A stretch of 64,000 nucleotides of DNA from Nocardioides mesophilus (GTDB lineage Bacteria; Actinomycetota; Actinomycetes; Propionibacteriales; Nocardioidaceae): NCBI RefSeq assembly GCF_014395785.1, contig NZ_CP060713.1, positions 2,012,501-2,076,500 of the forward strand. Direction: 5' to 3'. The notes under the pieces are model-generated. The model saw only the letters and a list, made by a program, of their open reading frames with translations. It ran no database searches and was not told the origin of the DNA. The position numbers were made by a program, and so were the translations under genes. Below are positions 16,584-24,482 of this stretch, piece after piece. How positions within the stretch are numbered: the stretch's first letter is position 1; the number at the start of each line of letters is the position of its first letter.

Positions 16584-17372
16584 ATGTCGACAGGCGTCCG
16601 CAGCGGGGGCCGCGCGCAGATCGAGCAGCGGACGCTCCGGCAGGACCGGTGGTGGCTCTACCCGGCGGCGACGTTCGTGGTCTTCACCGCGTTCGTCGTC
16701 TACGCGACGTGGCGGGCGTTCGCGGGCGAGCACTACTACTCCGCGCCGTACCTCTCCCCGTTCTACTCCCCGTGCCTGACCACTGACTGCGTCGAGGGCT
16801 CGAGCGACTTCGGGCAGCCGTTCAGCTGGTGGCAGCTCTCGCCGGCGCTGGTGATCCTGATCTTCCCGCTCGGCTTCCGGATGAGCTGCTACTACTACCG
16901 CAAGGCCTACTACCGCTCGTTCTGGATGAGCCCGCCGGCCTGCGCGGTCGCCGAGCCGCACGGGAAGTACACCGGCGAGCGGCGACTGCCGCTGATCCTC
17001 AACAACGTGCACCGCTACTTCTTCTACGCCGCGGTGGTGGTCGCGGCGATCCTGACCTTCGACACGGTGCTGACCTTCCGCGACGAGAACGGCGAGTGGG
17101 GCCACATGGGTCTCGGCACGCTCGTCTTCGTCGCCAACATCGTGCTGATCTGGGGCTACACCCTCGGCTGCCACTCCTGCCGGCACGCGGTCGGCGGCCG
17201 GTTGCGGCACTTCTCCAAGCACCCGGTCCGCTACCGCACCTGGACCCTGGTCTCGAAGCTCAACGCCCAGCACGCGAGGTGGGCCTGGCTGTCGCTGTTC
17301 TCGGTGGCGATCGCCGACCTCTATGTCTACCTCCTCGCCACCGGGGCGATCACCGACGTGAGGTTCTTCTGA
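16584..17372 (+). CDS. sdhC: succinate dehydrogenase membrane anchor subunit (Sdh1 type)
   Basis: 262 residues with about five membrane helices (near 24-45, 87-107, 140-165, 180-203 and 235-257). It matches the single large anchor subunit of the mycobacterial Sdh1 complex (Rv0249c) more than the small SdhC/SdhD pair of E. coli. Conserved His residues that may bind haem include those in NNVHRYFFY and CHSCRHAVGG. It anchors SdhA/SdhB in the membrane and passes electrons to menaquinone. The start has AGGAGGGGG upstream. The stop shares one base with the sdhA ATG (TGATG). Confidence 0.87.
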   Translation: MSTGVRSGGRAQIEQRTLRQDRWWLYPAATFVVFTAFVVYATWRAFAGEHYYSAPYLSPFYSPCLTTDCVEGSSDFGQPFSWWQLSPALVILIFPLGFRMSCYYYRKAYYRSFWMSPPACAVAEPHGKYTGERRLPLILNNVHRYFFYAAVVVAAILTFDTVLTFRDENGEWGHMGLGTLVFVANIVLIWGYTLGCHSCRHAVGGRLRHFSKHPVRYRTWTLVSKLNAQHARWAWLSLFSVAIADLYVYLLATGAITDVRFF

Positions 17373-19297
17373 TGGTCTCGACAGGCTCGACAGGATCGAC
17401 GGGCGGCGCCGGCGAGCGGCATCCCATGACCGGCAACCGGATGGACCCCGGCGAGTCGGGTCCGCAGGGCGGCCTCGAGCGGCACCTGTACGACGTCGTG
17501 GTGGTCGGCGCGGGCGGGGCCGGCCTGCGGGCGGCGATCGCGGCCCACGACGCCGGCGCCAAGGTCGCGATCGTGTGCAAGTCGTTGCTGGGCAAGGCGC
17601 ACACCGTGATGGCCGAGGGCGGCATCGCGGCGGCGATGGGCAACCTCTACGCCGAGGACAACTGGCAGGTGCACTTCCGCGACACCATGCGCGGCGGCAA
17701 GATGCTCAACAACTGGCGGATGGCCCAGCTGCACGCCCAGGAGGCGCCGGACCGGGTGCTCGAGCTCGAGGAGTGGGGGGCGCTCTTCGACCGCACCGAC
17801 GACGGGCTGATCTCGCAGCGCGACTTCGGCGGCCACCGCTACGCCCGGCTCGCGCACGTCGGGGACCGCACCGGCCTGGAGATGATCCGCACCCTGCAGC
17901 AGCGGGCGGTCGACCTCGGCATCGACGTGTTCATGGAGTGCACGGTCACCGAGCTGTTCCGCGACGAGACCGGGCCCCGGCCACGGATCTCCGGCGCGTT
18001 CGCCTACTGGCGCGAGACCGGCCGGTTCATCGTCTTCGAGTCGCCGACCGTGGTGCTCGCCACCGGCGGCATCGGCAAGTCCTACCAGGTGACCTCGAAC
18101 TCCTGGGAGTACACCGGCGACGGGCACGCGCTGGCGATGCGGGCCGGGGCGAGCCTGATCAACATGGAGTTCGTGCAGTTCCACCCGACCGGGATGGTCT
18201 GGCCGCCGTCGGTCAAGGGCATCCTCGTGACCGAGTCGGTGCGCGGCGACGGCGGGGTGCTGAAGAACTCCGAGGGCGAGCGCTTCATGTTCGACTACAT
18301 CCCCGAGTTCTTCAAGGCCGAGACCGCCGACACCGTCGAGGAGGCCGAGGGCTGGTACACCGACAAGAAGAACCACCGCCGACCCCCCGAGCTGCTGCCC
18401 CGCGACGAGGTGGCCCGGGCGATCAACTCCGAGATCAAGGCCGGTCGCGGCTCACCGCACGGCGGGGTCTTCCTCGACATCGCCTCGCGACGCGACGCCG
18501 AGTTCATCCGTCGCCGGCTGCCCTCGATGTACCACCAGTTCCGCGAGCTCGCGGACGTCGACATCACCGCCGAGCCGATGGAGGTGGGGCCGACCTGCCA
18601 CTACGTCATGGGCGGGGTCGAGGTCGACGCCGACACCGAGCAGAGCATCGTCGAGGGGTTGTACGCCGCCGGCGAGGTGGCCGGCGGGATGCACGGCTCC
18701 AACCGGCTGGGCGGCAACTCCCTGTCGGACCTGCTGGTGTTCGGCCGGCGCGCCGGCCACAACGCGGCGTACCACTCCCACCGCCTGGGCGGGGCCCGGC
18801 CCACGGTCAGCGACAGCCAGGTGAAGGCCGCCGCGGCCGCGGCGCTGGCGCCGTTCGAGATCGCCCAGGACCCGGGCCGCCGGGGCGAGAACCCCTACAC
18901 GATCCAGAAGGACCTCCAGGACGTCATGCAGCGGCTGGTCGGGATCATCCGGACCGCCGAGGAGCTCGAGGCGTCGCTGGGGGAGATCGCCCGGCTCAAG
19001 GAGCGGGCCACCCGGCTGGCCGTCGAGGGCCACCGGCAGTACAACCCCGGCTGGCACCTCGCCCTGGACCTCGCCAACATGCTGGTGGTCTCGGAGTGCA
19101 TCGCCAAGGCGGCCCTCGAGCGGCAGGAGTCCCGCGGCGGGCACACCCGCGACGACTTCCCCGGCCCCGACCCGTCCTGGGGGGCGCGGAACCTCGTGCT
19201 GACGCTGCCCGGGGGCGACTTCACCGCCCCGGTGCACCTGCGGCACCAGCCGTTGCCGGTGATGCCGGACGACCTGAAGACGCTGTTCGACCAATGA
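17372..19297 (+). CDS. sdhA: succinate dehydrogenase flavoprotein subunit
   Basis: 641 residues; oxidises succinate to fumarate with covalent FAD. The FAD Rossmann motif is VVVVGAGGAGLRAA; the flavin-linking His lies in KAHTVMAEGG; the substrate motifs EFVQFHPTG and TESVRGDGG, and HYVMGGV, are intact; the C-terminal FAD motif is NRLGGNSL. ATG 17372 overlaps the sdhC stop by one base. ATG 17426 is an alternative, because the first 18 codons encode a low-complexity STGSTGSTGG run. That run is made of a short interspersed-repeat-like sequence (GTCTCGACAGGCTCGAC). It sits between sdhC and sdhB in an unbroken operon. Confidence 0.95.
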   Translation: MVSTGSTGSTGGAGERHPMTGNRMDPGESGPQGGLERHLYDVVVVGAGGAGLRAAIAAHDAGAKVAIVCKSLLGKAHTVMAEGGIAAAMGNLYAEDNWQVHFRDTMRGGKMLNNWRMAQLHAQEAPDRVLELEEWGALFDRTDDGLISQRDFGGHRYARLAHVGDRTGLEMIRTLQQRAVDLGIDVFMECTVTELFRDETGPRPRISGAFAYWRETGRFIVFESPTVVLATGGIGKSYQVTSNSWEYTGDGHALAMRAGASLINMEFVQFHPTGMVWPPSVKGILVTESVRGDGGVLKNSEGERFMFDYIPEFFKAETADTVEEAEGWYTDKKNHRRPPELLPRDEVARAINSEIKAGRGSPHGGVFLDIASRRDAEFIRRRLPSMYHQFRELADVDITAEPMEVGPTCHYVMGGVEVDADTEQSIVEGLYAAGEVAGGMHGSNRLGGNSLSDLLVFGRRAGHNAAYHSHRLGGARPTVSDSQVKAAAAAALAPFEIAQDPGRRGENPYTIQKDLQDVMQRLVGIIRTAEELEASLGEIARLKERATRLAVEGHRQYNPGWHLALDLANMLVVSECIAKAALERQESRGGHTRDDFPGPDPSWGARNLVLTLPGGDFTAPVHLRHQPLPVMPDDLKTLFDQ

Positions 19298-19322
19298 GCC
19301 GGCCGCGAGGAGAAGAGGGCTG

Positions 19323-20102
19323 ATGGCCTACGACCTGAACATGCGCGTCTGGCGCGGCGACGCCTCCGGGGGCGCGCTGGGCGACTACGTCGTGAGCGTC
19401 GAGGAGGGCGAGGTCGTCCTCGACGCCATCCACCGCCTGCAGGCCACCCAGGCCGGCGACCTCGCGGTGCGGTGGAACTGCAAGGCCGGCAAGTGCGGCT
19501 CCTGCAGCGCCGAGATCAACGGCCGGCCTCGGCTGATGTGCATGACCCGGCTGGCCGACTACGACGAGTCCGAGACGATCACCGTCACGCCGATGCGGGC
19601 GTTCCCGGTGATCCGGGACCTGGTCACCGACGTCTCCTACAACTACGAGAAGGCCAAGCAGGTGCCCTCGGCGCGGCTGTCCCCGCGGGACCCGGACGGC
19701 AAGCGCCGGATGGCGCAGGCCGACGTCGAGCGCGGCCAGGAGTTCCGCAAGTGCATCGAGTGCTTCCTGTGTCAGAACACCTGTCACGTCGTGCGTGACC
19801 ACGAGGAGAACAAGCAGGCGTTCGCCGGGCCGCGGTTCTTCCTGCGCTACGCCGAGCTCGACATGCATCCCCTCGACACCCACGACCGCCGGGCGCTGGC
19901 GCAGGAGGCCGCGGGCCTCGGGATGTGCAACATCACCAAGTGCTGCACGGAGGTGTGCCCGGAGGGCATCAAGATCACCGACAACGCGATCATCCCGATG
20001 AAGGAGCGGGTCGTGGACCGCAAGTACGACCCGGTGGTCTGGCTCGGGGAGAAGATCGGCCGGCGGCGCGGCACCGACCGGGGTTCGCGCGAAGAGGTCT
20101 GA
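19323..20102 (+). CDS. sdhB: succinate dehydrogenase iron-sulfur subunit
   Basis: 259 residues. The N-terminal 2Fe-2S ferredoxin domain has CKAGKCGSCSAEING and a later Cys in LMCMTR. The C-terminal domain has CIECFLCQNTCHV for the 4Fe-4S cluster and CNITKCCTEVCPEGI for the 3Fe-4S cluster. It carries electrons from SdhA to the membrane subunit. The gene lies 25 bp after sdhA with GAGGAGAAGAG before the ATG, and is the last gene of the operon. Confidence 0.95.
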   Translation: MAYDLNMRVWRGDASGGALGDYVVSVEEGEVVLDAIHRLQATQAGDLAVRWNCKAGKCGSCSAEINGRPRLMCMTRLADYDESETITVTPMRAFPVIRDLVTDVSYNYEKAKQVPSARLSPRDPDGKRRMAQADVERGQEFRKCIECFLCQNTCHVVRDHEENKQAFAGPRFFLRYAELDMHPLDTHDRRALAQEAAGLGMCNITKCCTEVCPEGIKITDNAIIPMKERVVDRKYDPVVWLGEKIGRRRGTDRGSREEV

Positions 20103-20153
20103 GCGTCCCCGCACCCGGGTTATATATCGTGACCCGATGGGTATCGTCGAAGC

Positions 20154-20441
20154 ATGGTGCTTCTCAACAACCACGACGTGACCACGGCCCTCAGCGGCCT
20201 GGACGGATGGACCCGCGACGGCGACACCTTGGTGCGCTCGGTGGAGGCGCCGACGTACCTCGACGGCATCGCCCTGGTGCAGCGGGTGGCCGAGGCGGCC
20301 GAGCGGGTGGCCCACCATCCCGACATCGACGTCCGTTGGCGGACGGTGACGTTCCGGCTCACCACCCACGCCGAGGGCGGGCTGACCGAGCGGGACCTCG
20401 AGCTGGCCCGGGTGATCGACTCGATGGTCGTCGGGCGCTGA
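20154..20441 (+). CDS. 4a-hydroxytetrahydrobiopterin dehydratase (pterin-4a-carbinolamine dehydratase)
   Basis: 95 residues, full length for the family. The signature AERVAHHPDIDVRW, with the paired His residues, and FRLTTHAEGGLTERD are present. The enzyme dehydrates 4a-hydroxy-tetrahydropterin and in bacteria may recycle a pterin cofactor or serve another role; no aromatic amino-acid hydroxylase is adjacent. The start follows an AT-rich TTATATATCG stretch (20119-20128) that could be a -10 region, with an inverted CGGGT/ACCCG around it. It follows sdhB by 51 bp. Confidence 0.92.
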   Translation: MVLLNNHDVTTALSGLDGWTRDGDTLVRSVEAPTYLDGIALVQRVAEAAERVAHHPDIDVRWRTVTFRLTTHAEGGLTERDLELARVIDSMVVGR

Positions 20442-20451
20442 CCGGCGGGAG

Positions 20452-20468
20452 TTCAGTGCAGGGCTGAA
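20452..20468. promoter_or_regulatory. third copy of the SatD-cassette operator motif
   Basis: TTCAGT-GCAGG-GCTGAA, with the same six-base arms and five-base spacer as the two elements at the satD promoter. It overlaps the stop codon of the membrane-protein gene. It could bind the same protein and connect both ends of the cassette, or it could be chance. Confidence 0.4.
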
Positions 20469-21238
20469 TAGCCGCTGAGGACAGCCCAGGTCTGAAGTGG
20501 GAGGCCCAGCCAGAGCAGACCCAGCCCGATCAGCGCCAGCAGCCAGCTGGCGAAGCTGCCGATGAGGAAGTACTCCGACACGTCGGTAGGACCCTCCTCG
20601 CGCTCGCTCCGCTGGAGCTCGGGGTAGCGCAGCAGCCCCTTGGCGGCGACCACCACCGCGGCGGCGCCGAGCGAGCCGGCGAGGCCGAGGCCGACGATGA
20701 ACAGCCGCTCCATGGGGCCGAGAACCCGGCCACCCTTGAGCTTCTTCTCGTTGGTGACCGCAGGCACCCCGACCGCGTCGAGCAGCAGCCGCACGGCGAG
20801 GTTGGCGGTGCTGACCTGGACGAGCAGCGCGCCGGCGAGCAGGATCGCCGCCGGCGCTCCCAGCCGGGCGACCAGGGAGTCGTCCAGCCACGTCGGCAGG
20901 GCGGGCCCGGTGTCCACCGCGTCCCCGACCAGCGCCAGCCCCAGGCCCGGCAGCAGCAGCGCGAGGAAGGCCAGCCCCCGCCAACGTGCCGGGTGCCGCG
21001 CCGCCCGGTCCAGCGCAAGCGAGGAGCAGGCGACCCAGCCGCCGAAGCCGACCAGCCAGACTGGAGCCAGCGTCGCCCAGCCCCGGCCCGACAGGTCCAG
21101 CCAGGCTCCGGCCAGCACCAGCAGGCAGCTGCCCAGTGCCACCAGCAGCCACCGGTGCCGGGCGGTGATGGTGTCGCGGGTGGCGCGCAGCAGGTCGCAC
21201 AGGGCGACCGTCAGCAGCCAGGTGCCGAGCGCCGTCAT
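20453..21238 (-). CDS. multi-pass membrane protein of the SatD cassette
   Basis: 261 residues with about seven hydrophobic segments and no recognised domain. A short charged loop (TNEKKLKGGRVLGPMERL) lies near the middle and another (RSEREEGPTDVSEY) near the end. It starts at 21238, ten bases below the satD stop, with GAGGGGGACC as ribosome-binding site, so the two genes are surely co-transcribed. The pairing of a SatD regulator with a membrane partner suggests a sensor or transport unit. Its stop codon lies inside a TTCAGT-N5-GCTGAA element (20452-20468) like those at the satD promoter. Confidence 0.8.
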   Translation of the reverse strand: MTALGTWLLTVALCDLLRATRDTITARHRWLLVALGSCLLVLAGAWLDLSGRGWATLAPVWLVGFGGWVACSSLALDRAARHPARWRGLAFLALLLPGLGLALVGDAVDTGPALPTWLDDSLVARLGAPAAILLAGALLVQVSTANLAVRLLLDAVGVPAVTNEKKLKGGRVLGPMERLFIVGLGLAGSLGAAAVVVAAKGLLRYPELQRSEREEGPTDVSEYFLIGSFASWLLALIGLGLLWLGLPLQTWAVLSGYSALH

Positions 21239-21248
21239 CTGGTCCCCC

Positions 21249-21878
21249 TCAGTGGCCGCCGGTGCCGCCCCCCAGGAGCGCGTGCCCGTCCACGATGGCA
21301 CCGACCCCCCGCGAGAACTGCTGCGACACGGCCGAGGGCCAGACGTCCTCGGCCTCCGCGATCTGCTTCTGGCTCAGTCCGAGCAGGGCCAGCCGGAGCA
21401 TCCTCAGGCCGCGGTCGTTGAGGCGCTCCACGAGCTGATCGCGGCAGGTGAGGAACGCGTTGACGGCTCCCGCGCGGTCCTGCGACCCCTGGCGTTCGAC
21501 GAACCAGGTACGCCGGTGCGAGCGGCCGCTCGCCAGCGCGTCGATCGCGTCGCGGGCCGCCCACCAGCCGGGTCCGTCCTGCAGCAGCGGCGTGCGGGTC
21601 TCGTCGTACACGCTGGTCTCGCCGTGGCCGAGGCCGCAGCGGGTGTCGACGACCGGGAGCAGGGTGAGCCGGACCAGCAGCGAGGCCCGGGCCGCGTCGG
21701 CGAGGTGGGAGAAGCCACCCTGGAACTCGTCGCCGACGGTGGCTTCGAGCGGTTGCACCGGACACATGACGGCGTTCGCGCCGACTAGCGCCTCGGCCAG
21801 CGCGCCCTGGGCTGCACCCCGGTCCGGGAGCGCGCGGGAGCCGACGAGGTCGCCGATCAGCGTGTAGAGGACCGCCAT
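21249..21878 (-). CDS. SatD family regulator
   Basis: 209 residues. The N-terminal two-thirds matches the SatD family (LIGDLVGSRALPDR... EATVGDEFQGGF... RCGLGHGET), a fold distantly like nucleotide-cyclase domains. The C-terminal third carries a sigma-region-4-like HTH (LALLGLSQKQIAEAEDVW, then PSAVSQQFSR), so DNA binding is likely. The ATG at 21878 lies three bases from a perfect TTCAGC-N5-GCTGAA palindrome, with a second copy 28 bp further up. No ribosome-binding site is visible, so the message may be leaderless. Autoregulation through these sites is the natural reading. It forms an operon with the membrane protein downstream. Confidence 0.85.
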   Translation of the reverse strand: MAVLYTLIGDLVGSRALPDRGAAQGALAEALVGANAVMCPVQPLEATVGDEFQGGFSHLADAARASLLVRLTLLPVVDTRCGLGHGETSVYDETRTPLLQDGPGWWAARDAIDALASGRSHRRTWFVERQGSQDRAGAVNAFLTCRDQLVERLNDRGLRMLRLALLGLSQKQIAEAEDVWPSAVSQQFSRGVGAIVDGHALLGGGTGGH

Positions 21879-21881
21879 GAG

Positions 21882-21926
21882 TTCAGCATATGGCTGAAAC
21901 CCAGTAAATGTCAGCCCTCTGCTGAA
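21882..21926 (-). promoter_or_regulatory. tandem 17-bp operators at the satD promoter
   Basis: Site 1, TTCAGC-ATATG-GCTGAA (21882-21898), is a perfect inverted repeat. Site 2, GTCAGC-CCTCT-GCTGAA (21910-21926), has one changed base. The centres are 28 bp apart and fill the space between the stop of the proteasome activator gene (21928) and the satD start (21878), so they must overlap the satD promoter. Confidence 0.65.
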
Positions 21927-21927
21927 C

Positions 21928-22545
21928 TCAGAGGTACATCCCGCTGCTGCGCGTGCCCTGCTCCTCGCCGGTCTCCCCGGCCGCCGCGCGCGCCTGCGCG
22001 GCCTGCAGCGCCTCGTCGGAGGGCACCATCCCCGGCGGCAGCGCGCGACGCATCTGCTCCAGCTGGGCGCGGGCGGCCATCTGCTGGGCGTAGATGGCGG
22101 TCTGGATGCCGTGGAACAGGCCCTCGAGCCAGCCCACGAGCTGGGCCTGGGCGATCCGCAGCTCGGCCTCCGAGGGCGTCTGGGAGCTGAACGGCAGCGA
22201 GAGCCGCTCCAGCTCCTCGACCAGCTCCGGGGCCAGCCCGGCCTCGAGCTCCTTGATGGAGGAGTGGTGGATCTCGGCGAGCCGGGTGCGGCTGGCCTCG
22301 TCGAGCGGCGCCGACTTCACCTCCTCGAGGAGCTGGCGGATCATGCTGCCGATCCGCATCACCTTCGCGGGCTGCTCGACGAGGTCGGTCAGCTGACGCT
22401 CGGTGTCGTCGTCCGCGTCGTCCGCGTCGTCGGCGGACGCGGCCCGGTGCTGCGCCGACGCGGCCAGACCGTCCGGGCCGAGCACCACGACGCGCGGCTC
22501 CTCGTCGGTGGTGGACGGGCCGTTCGACGGGTGCTGGTCGCTCAT
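21928..22545 (-). CDS. bpa: bacterial proteasome activator (Bpa family, DUF2587)
   Basis: 205 residues. The central block (VEQPAKVMRIGSMIRQLLEEV... LDEASRTRLAEIHHSSIKELE) and the helical region FSSQTPSEAELRIAQAQLVGWLEGLFHG are the Bpa (Rv3780) signature. Bpa forms a 12-subunit ring that opens the 20S proteasome gate without ATP, for example for HspR turnover. The C-terminus ends GMYL, matching the GQYL-type docking motif that inserts into proteasome alpha pockets. The N-terminus is acidic and disordered (ASADDADDADDDTE). The genome should therefore encode a 20S proteasome. It lies 9 bp after the quinone oxidoreductase gene on the same strand. Confidence 0.93.
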   Translation of the reverse strand: MSDQHPSNGPSTTDEEPRVVVLGPDGLAASAQHRAASADDADDADDDTERQLTDLVEQPAKVMRIGSMIRQLLEEVKSAPLDEASRTRLAEIHHSSIKELEAGLAPELVEELERLSLPFSSQTPSEAELRIAQAQLVGWLEGLFHGIQTAIYAQQMAARAQLEQMRRALPPGMVPSDEALQAAQARAAAGETGEEQGTRSSGMYL

Positions 22546-22554
22546 CCCCCCACC

Positions 22555-23532
22555 TTACGAGGTGAGCAAGATCTTGCCGACGTGACCGCTGTCCTCCATC
22601 AGCCGGTGCGCCTCGGCGGCCTGCTCCAGCGGGAACGTGGTGTGCACGACCGGCCGCACGCTGCCCTCGGCGACCAGGGGCCAGACGTGCTCGACGACGG
22701 CGGCGCAGATGGCCGCCTTCTCGCTGACCGGCCGGGACCGCAGCGACGTGGCGATCACCGCACCGCGCTTGCGCAGCAGCGTGCCGAGGTCCAGCTCGCC
22801 CTTGGTGCCGCCCTGGAGGCCGATGACCACGAGCCGGCCCTCGGTGGCCAGCGCGGCGACGTTGCGGCCGAGGTAGGAGGCGCCCATGTTGTCGAGGATG
22901 ACGTCGGCGCCGCGGCCGTCGGTGGCCGCGCGCACCTCCGCCACGAAGTCCTGCTCGCGGTAGTTCACGACCGTGTCGGCGCCCAGGGAGCGGCAGACCT
23001 CGAGCTTCTCCGCGGACCCGGCCGTCGCGACCACCCGGGCGCCGAGGGCGTGAGCCAGCTGGATCGCCATGGTGCCGATCCCGCCCGCGCCGCCGTGCAC
23101 GAGCAGCGTCTCCCCGGGCTGCAGCCCGGCGATCATGAACACGTTGGACCAGACCGTGCACGCGACCTCGGGCAGCGACCCGGCGGTGACGAGGTCGACC
23201 CCGCCCGGCACCGGCATCACCTGCGCCGCGGGCACCAGCACCTTCTCGGCGTAGCCGCCGCCGGCCAGCAGCGCGCACACCTCGTCACCGACCCGCCAGC
23301 CGGTGACGTCCGGGCCGACGGCGCTCACGGTGCCGGAGCACTCCAGCCCTAGCACGTCGGAGGCGCCGGGCGGCGGCGGGTAGAAGCCCTGGCGCTGCAT
23401 CGTGTCGGCACGGTTCACCGCGGAGCCGGCCATGTCGACGACGAGCTCGCCGGGCCCCGGCTCGGGGTCGGGCAGGTCGGCGAGGACGAGGGCGTCGGGC
23501 CCACCGGGGTCAGGGGCGATCACAGCACGCAT
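22555..23532 (-). CDS. NAD(P)H-quinone oxidoreductase, zeta-crystallin type
   Basis: 325 residues of the zinc-free medium-chain dehydrogenase family. The N-terminal domain has VNRADTMQRQGFYPPPPGASDVLG-type blocks, and the NAD(P) Rossmann motif is VHGGAGGIGTMAIQLAHALGA, written here as VHGGAGGIGT. The catalytic-zinc Cys/His ligands of alcohol dehydrogenases are missing, as expected for a quinone oxidoreductase. It transfers electrons from NAD(P)H to quinones, in the cytosol. It is upstream of bpa; the same order (Rv3777 near Rv3780) is recalled from mycobacteria, so the linkage is old. Confidence 0.9.
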   Translation of the reverse strand: MRAVIAPDPGGPDALVLADLPDPEPGPGELVVDMAGSAVNRADTMQRQGFYPPPPGASDVLGLECSGTVSAVGPDVTGWRVGDEVCALLAGGGYAEKVLVPAAQVMPVPGGVDLVTAGSLPEVACTVWSNVFMIAGLQPGETLLVHGGAGGIGTMAIQLAHALGARVVATAGSAEKLEVCRSLGADTVVNYREQDFVAEVRAATDGRGADVILDNMGASYLGRNVAALATEGRLVVIGLQGGTKGELDLGTLLRKRGAVIATSLRSRPVSEKAAICAAVVEHVWPLVAEGSVRPVVHTTFPLEQAAEAHRLMEDSGHVGKILLTS

Positions 23533-23556
23533 GGCCCCGACGCTACCCAGGGGCGT

Positions 23557-23859
23557 TCAGTCCACCTCGACGAGGTCGACCTCCTCGACCTCCACGTCCT
23601 CGAAGTCGTCGTCGGCGTCGTCCTCGCGACCCCACTTCTCCGCGAGCGCCGCCGCCCGGCCGGCCAGCTCCTCGACCTTCTCCGGACTTCCGCCGGCGAG
23701 GGCCGCGGCGTAGCCGAGCAGGTAGGTGCTGATCGGGGCCGCGGGTCGTTCGACGGCGTGCGCGGCATCACGGGCGAGATCGAGGATGATGCCTTCGTCG
23801 ACCTCGGCGTCGATGTCGAGCACATCGCACAGTTCGTCAATCCAGTCGTGAAGGTTCAC
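23557..23859 (-). CDS. DUF6457 domain protein
   Basis: 100 residues. The N-terminus MNLHDWIDELCDVLDIDAEVDE and the block LDLARDAAHAVERPAAPIS...YLLGYAAAL are typical of DUF6457, a small domain often found fused to, or encoded beside, MobA-type molybdenum cofactor guanylyltransferases. The C-terminus is very acidic (about 17 Asp/Glu in the last 25 residues). Here mobA is 3.2 kb away and separated by unrelated operons. The gene lies 24 bp upstream of the quinone oxidoreductase gene. Function unknown. Confidence 0.82.
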   Translation of the reverse strand: MNLHDWIDELCDVLDIDAEVDEGIILDLARDAAHAVERPAAPISTYLLGYAAALAGGSPEKVEELAGRAAALAEKWGREDDADDDFEDVEVEEVDLVEVD

Positions 23860-23966
23860 CGCACAAGGGTCACTCCGTCAGCCGGATCTGGCAAGCACCA
23901 TCGCCGTCGGGGGCCGACCCAACCGGATGGCGGGCTGCGGCGTTGAAGAGGGTGAAAGGGGGAGAT

Positions 23967-24482
23967 ATGCCCGAGACGCGCGCCGACCGCGAGCAGCGGT
24001 ACGTCGACTTCGTGACCGGCCGGTGGTCCGCACTGTTCCGGCTGGCCTACCTGTTGACCGGCTCCGAGCCGGCGGCGGAGGACCTGCTGCAGACCACGCT
24101 GATGAAGACCTACGCGGCATGGGCCCGGATCAACCGGGTGGAGGAGCCGGAGGCCTACGTGCGCCGGATGCTGGTCAACGGCGCGATCTCGGAGAGCCGC
24201 CGCGGGTGGCGGCGCGAGCGGGCCACCGCCGAGCTGCCGGAGATGCCCGGCGTCGACCTCGAGCACGTCGTCGACGGCCGCGCCGACCTGTGGCCGGTGA
24301 TCCGCGAGCTGCCGCCCCGGCAGCGTGCGGTGGTGGTGCTGCGCTACTACGAGGACCTCTCCGAGGAGGAGATCGCCCGGGTGCTCGGCTGCTCCCGCGG
24401 CACCGTGAAGTCCCAGGCGTCCGACGCCATGAGGTCGCTGCGCCGGCGGCTCGTGGCGGTCGAGGAAGGAGGCTCGCGATGA
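23967..24482 (+). CDS. SigE-family ECF RNA polymerase sigma factor
   Basis: 171 residues. Region 2 is FVTGRWSALFRLAYLLTGSEPAAEDLLQTTL-like (split: WSALFRLAYLLTG and AAEDLLQTTL); region 4 is IRELPPRQRAVVVLRYYEDLS-EEEIARVLGCSRGTVKSQ. It is the SigE-family type common in streptomycetes and nocardioids. The ATG has AGGGGGA upstream. The next gene starts at the overlapping ATGA and encodes a membrane-anchored protein likely to control it. This is the unfused counterpart of the sigma fusion at 8664. Confidence 0.92.
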   Translation: MPETRADREQRYVDFVTGRWSALFRLAYLLTGSEPAAEDLLQTTLMKTYAAWARINRVEEPEAYVRRMLVNGAISESRRGWRRERATAELPEMPGVDLEHVVDGRADLWPVIRELPPRQRAVVVLRYYEDLSEEEIARVLGCSRGTVKSQASDAMRSLRRRLVAVEEGGSR

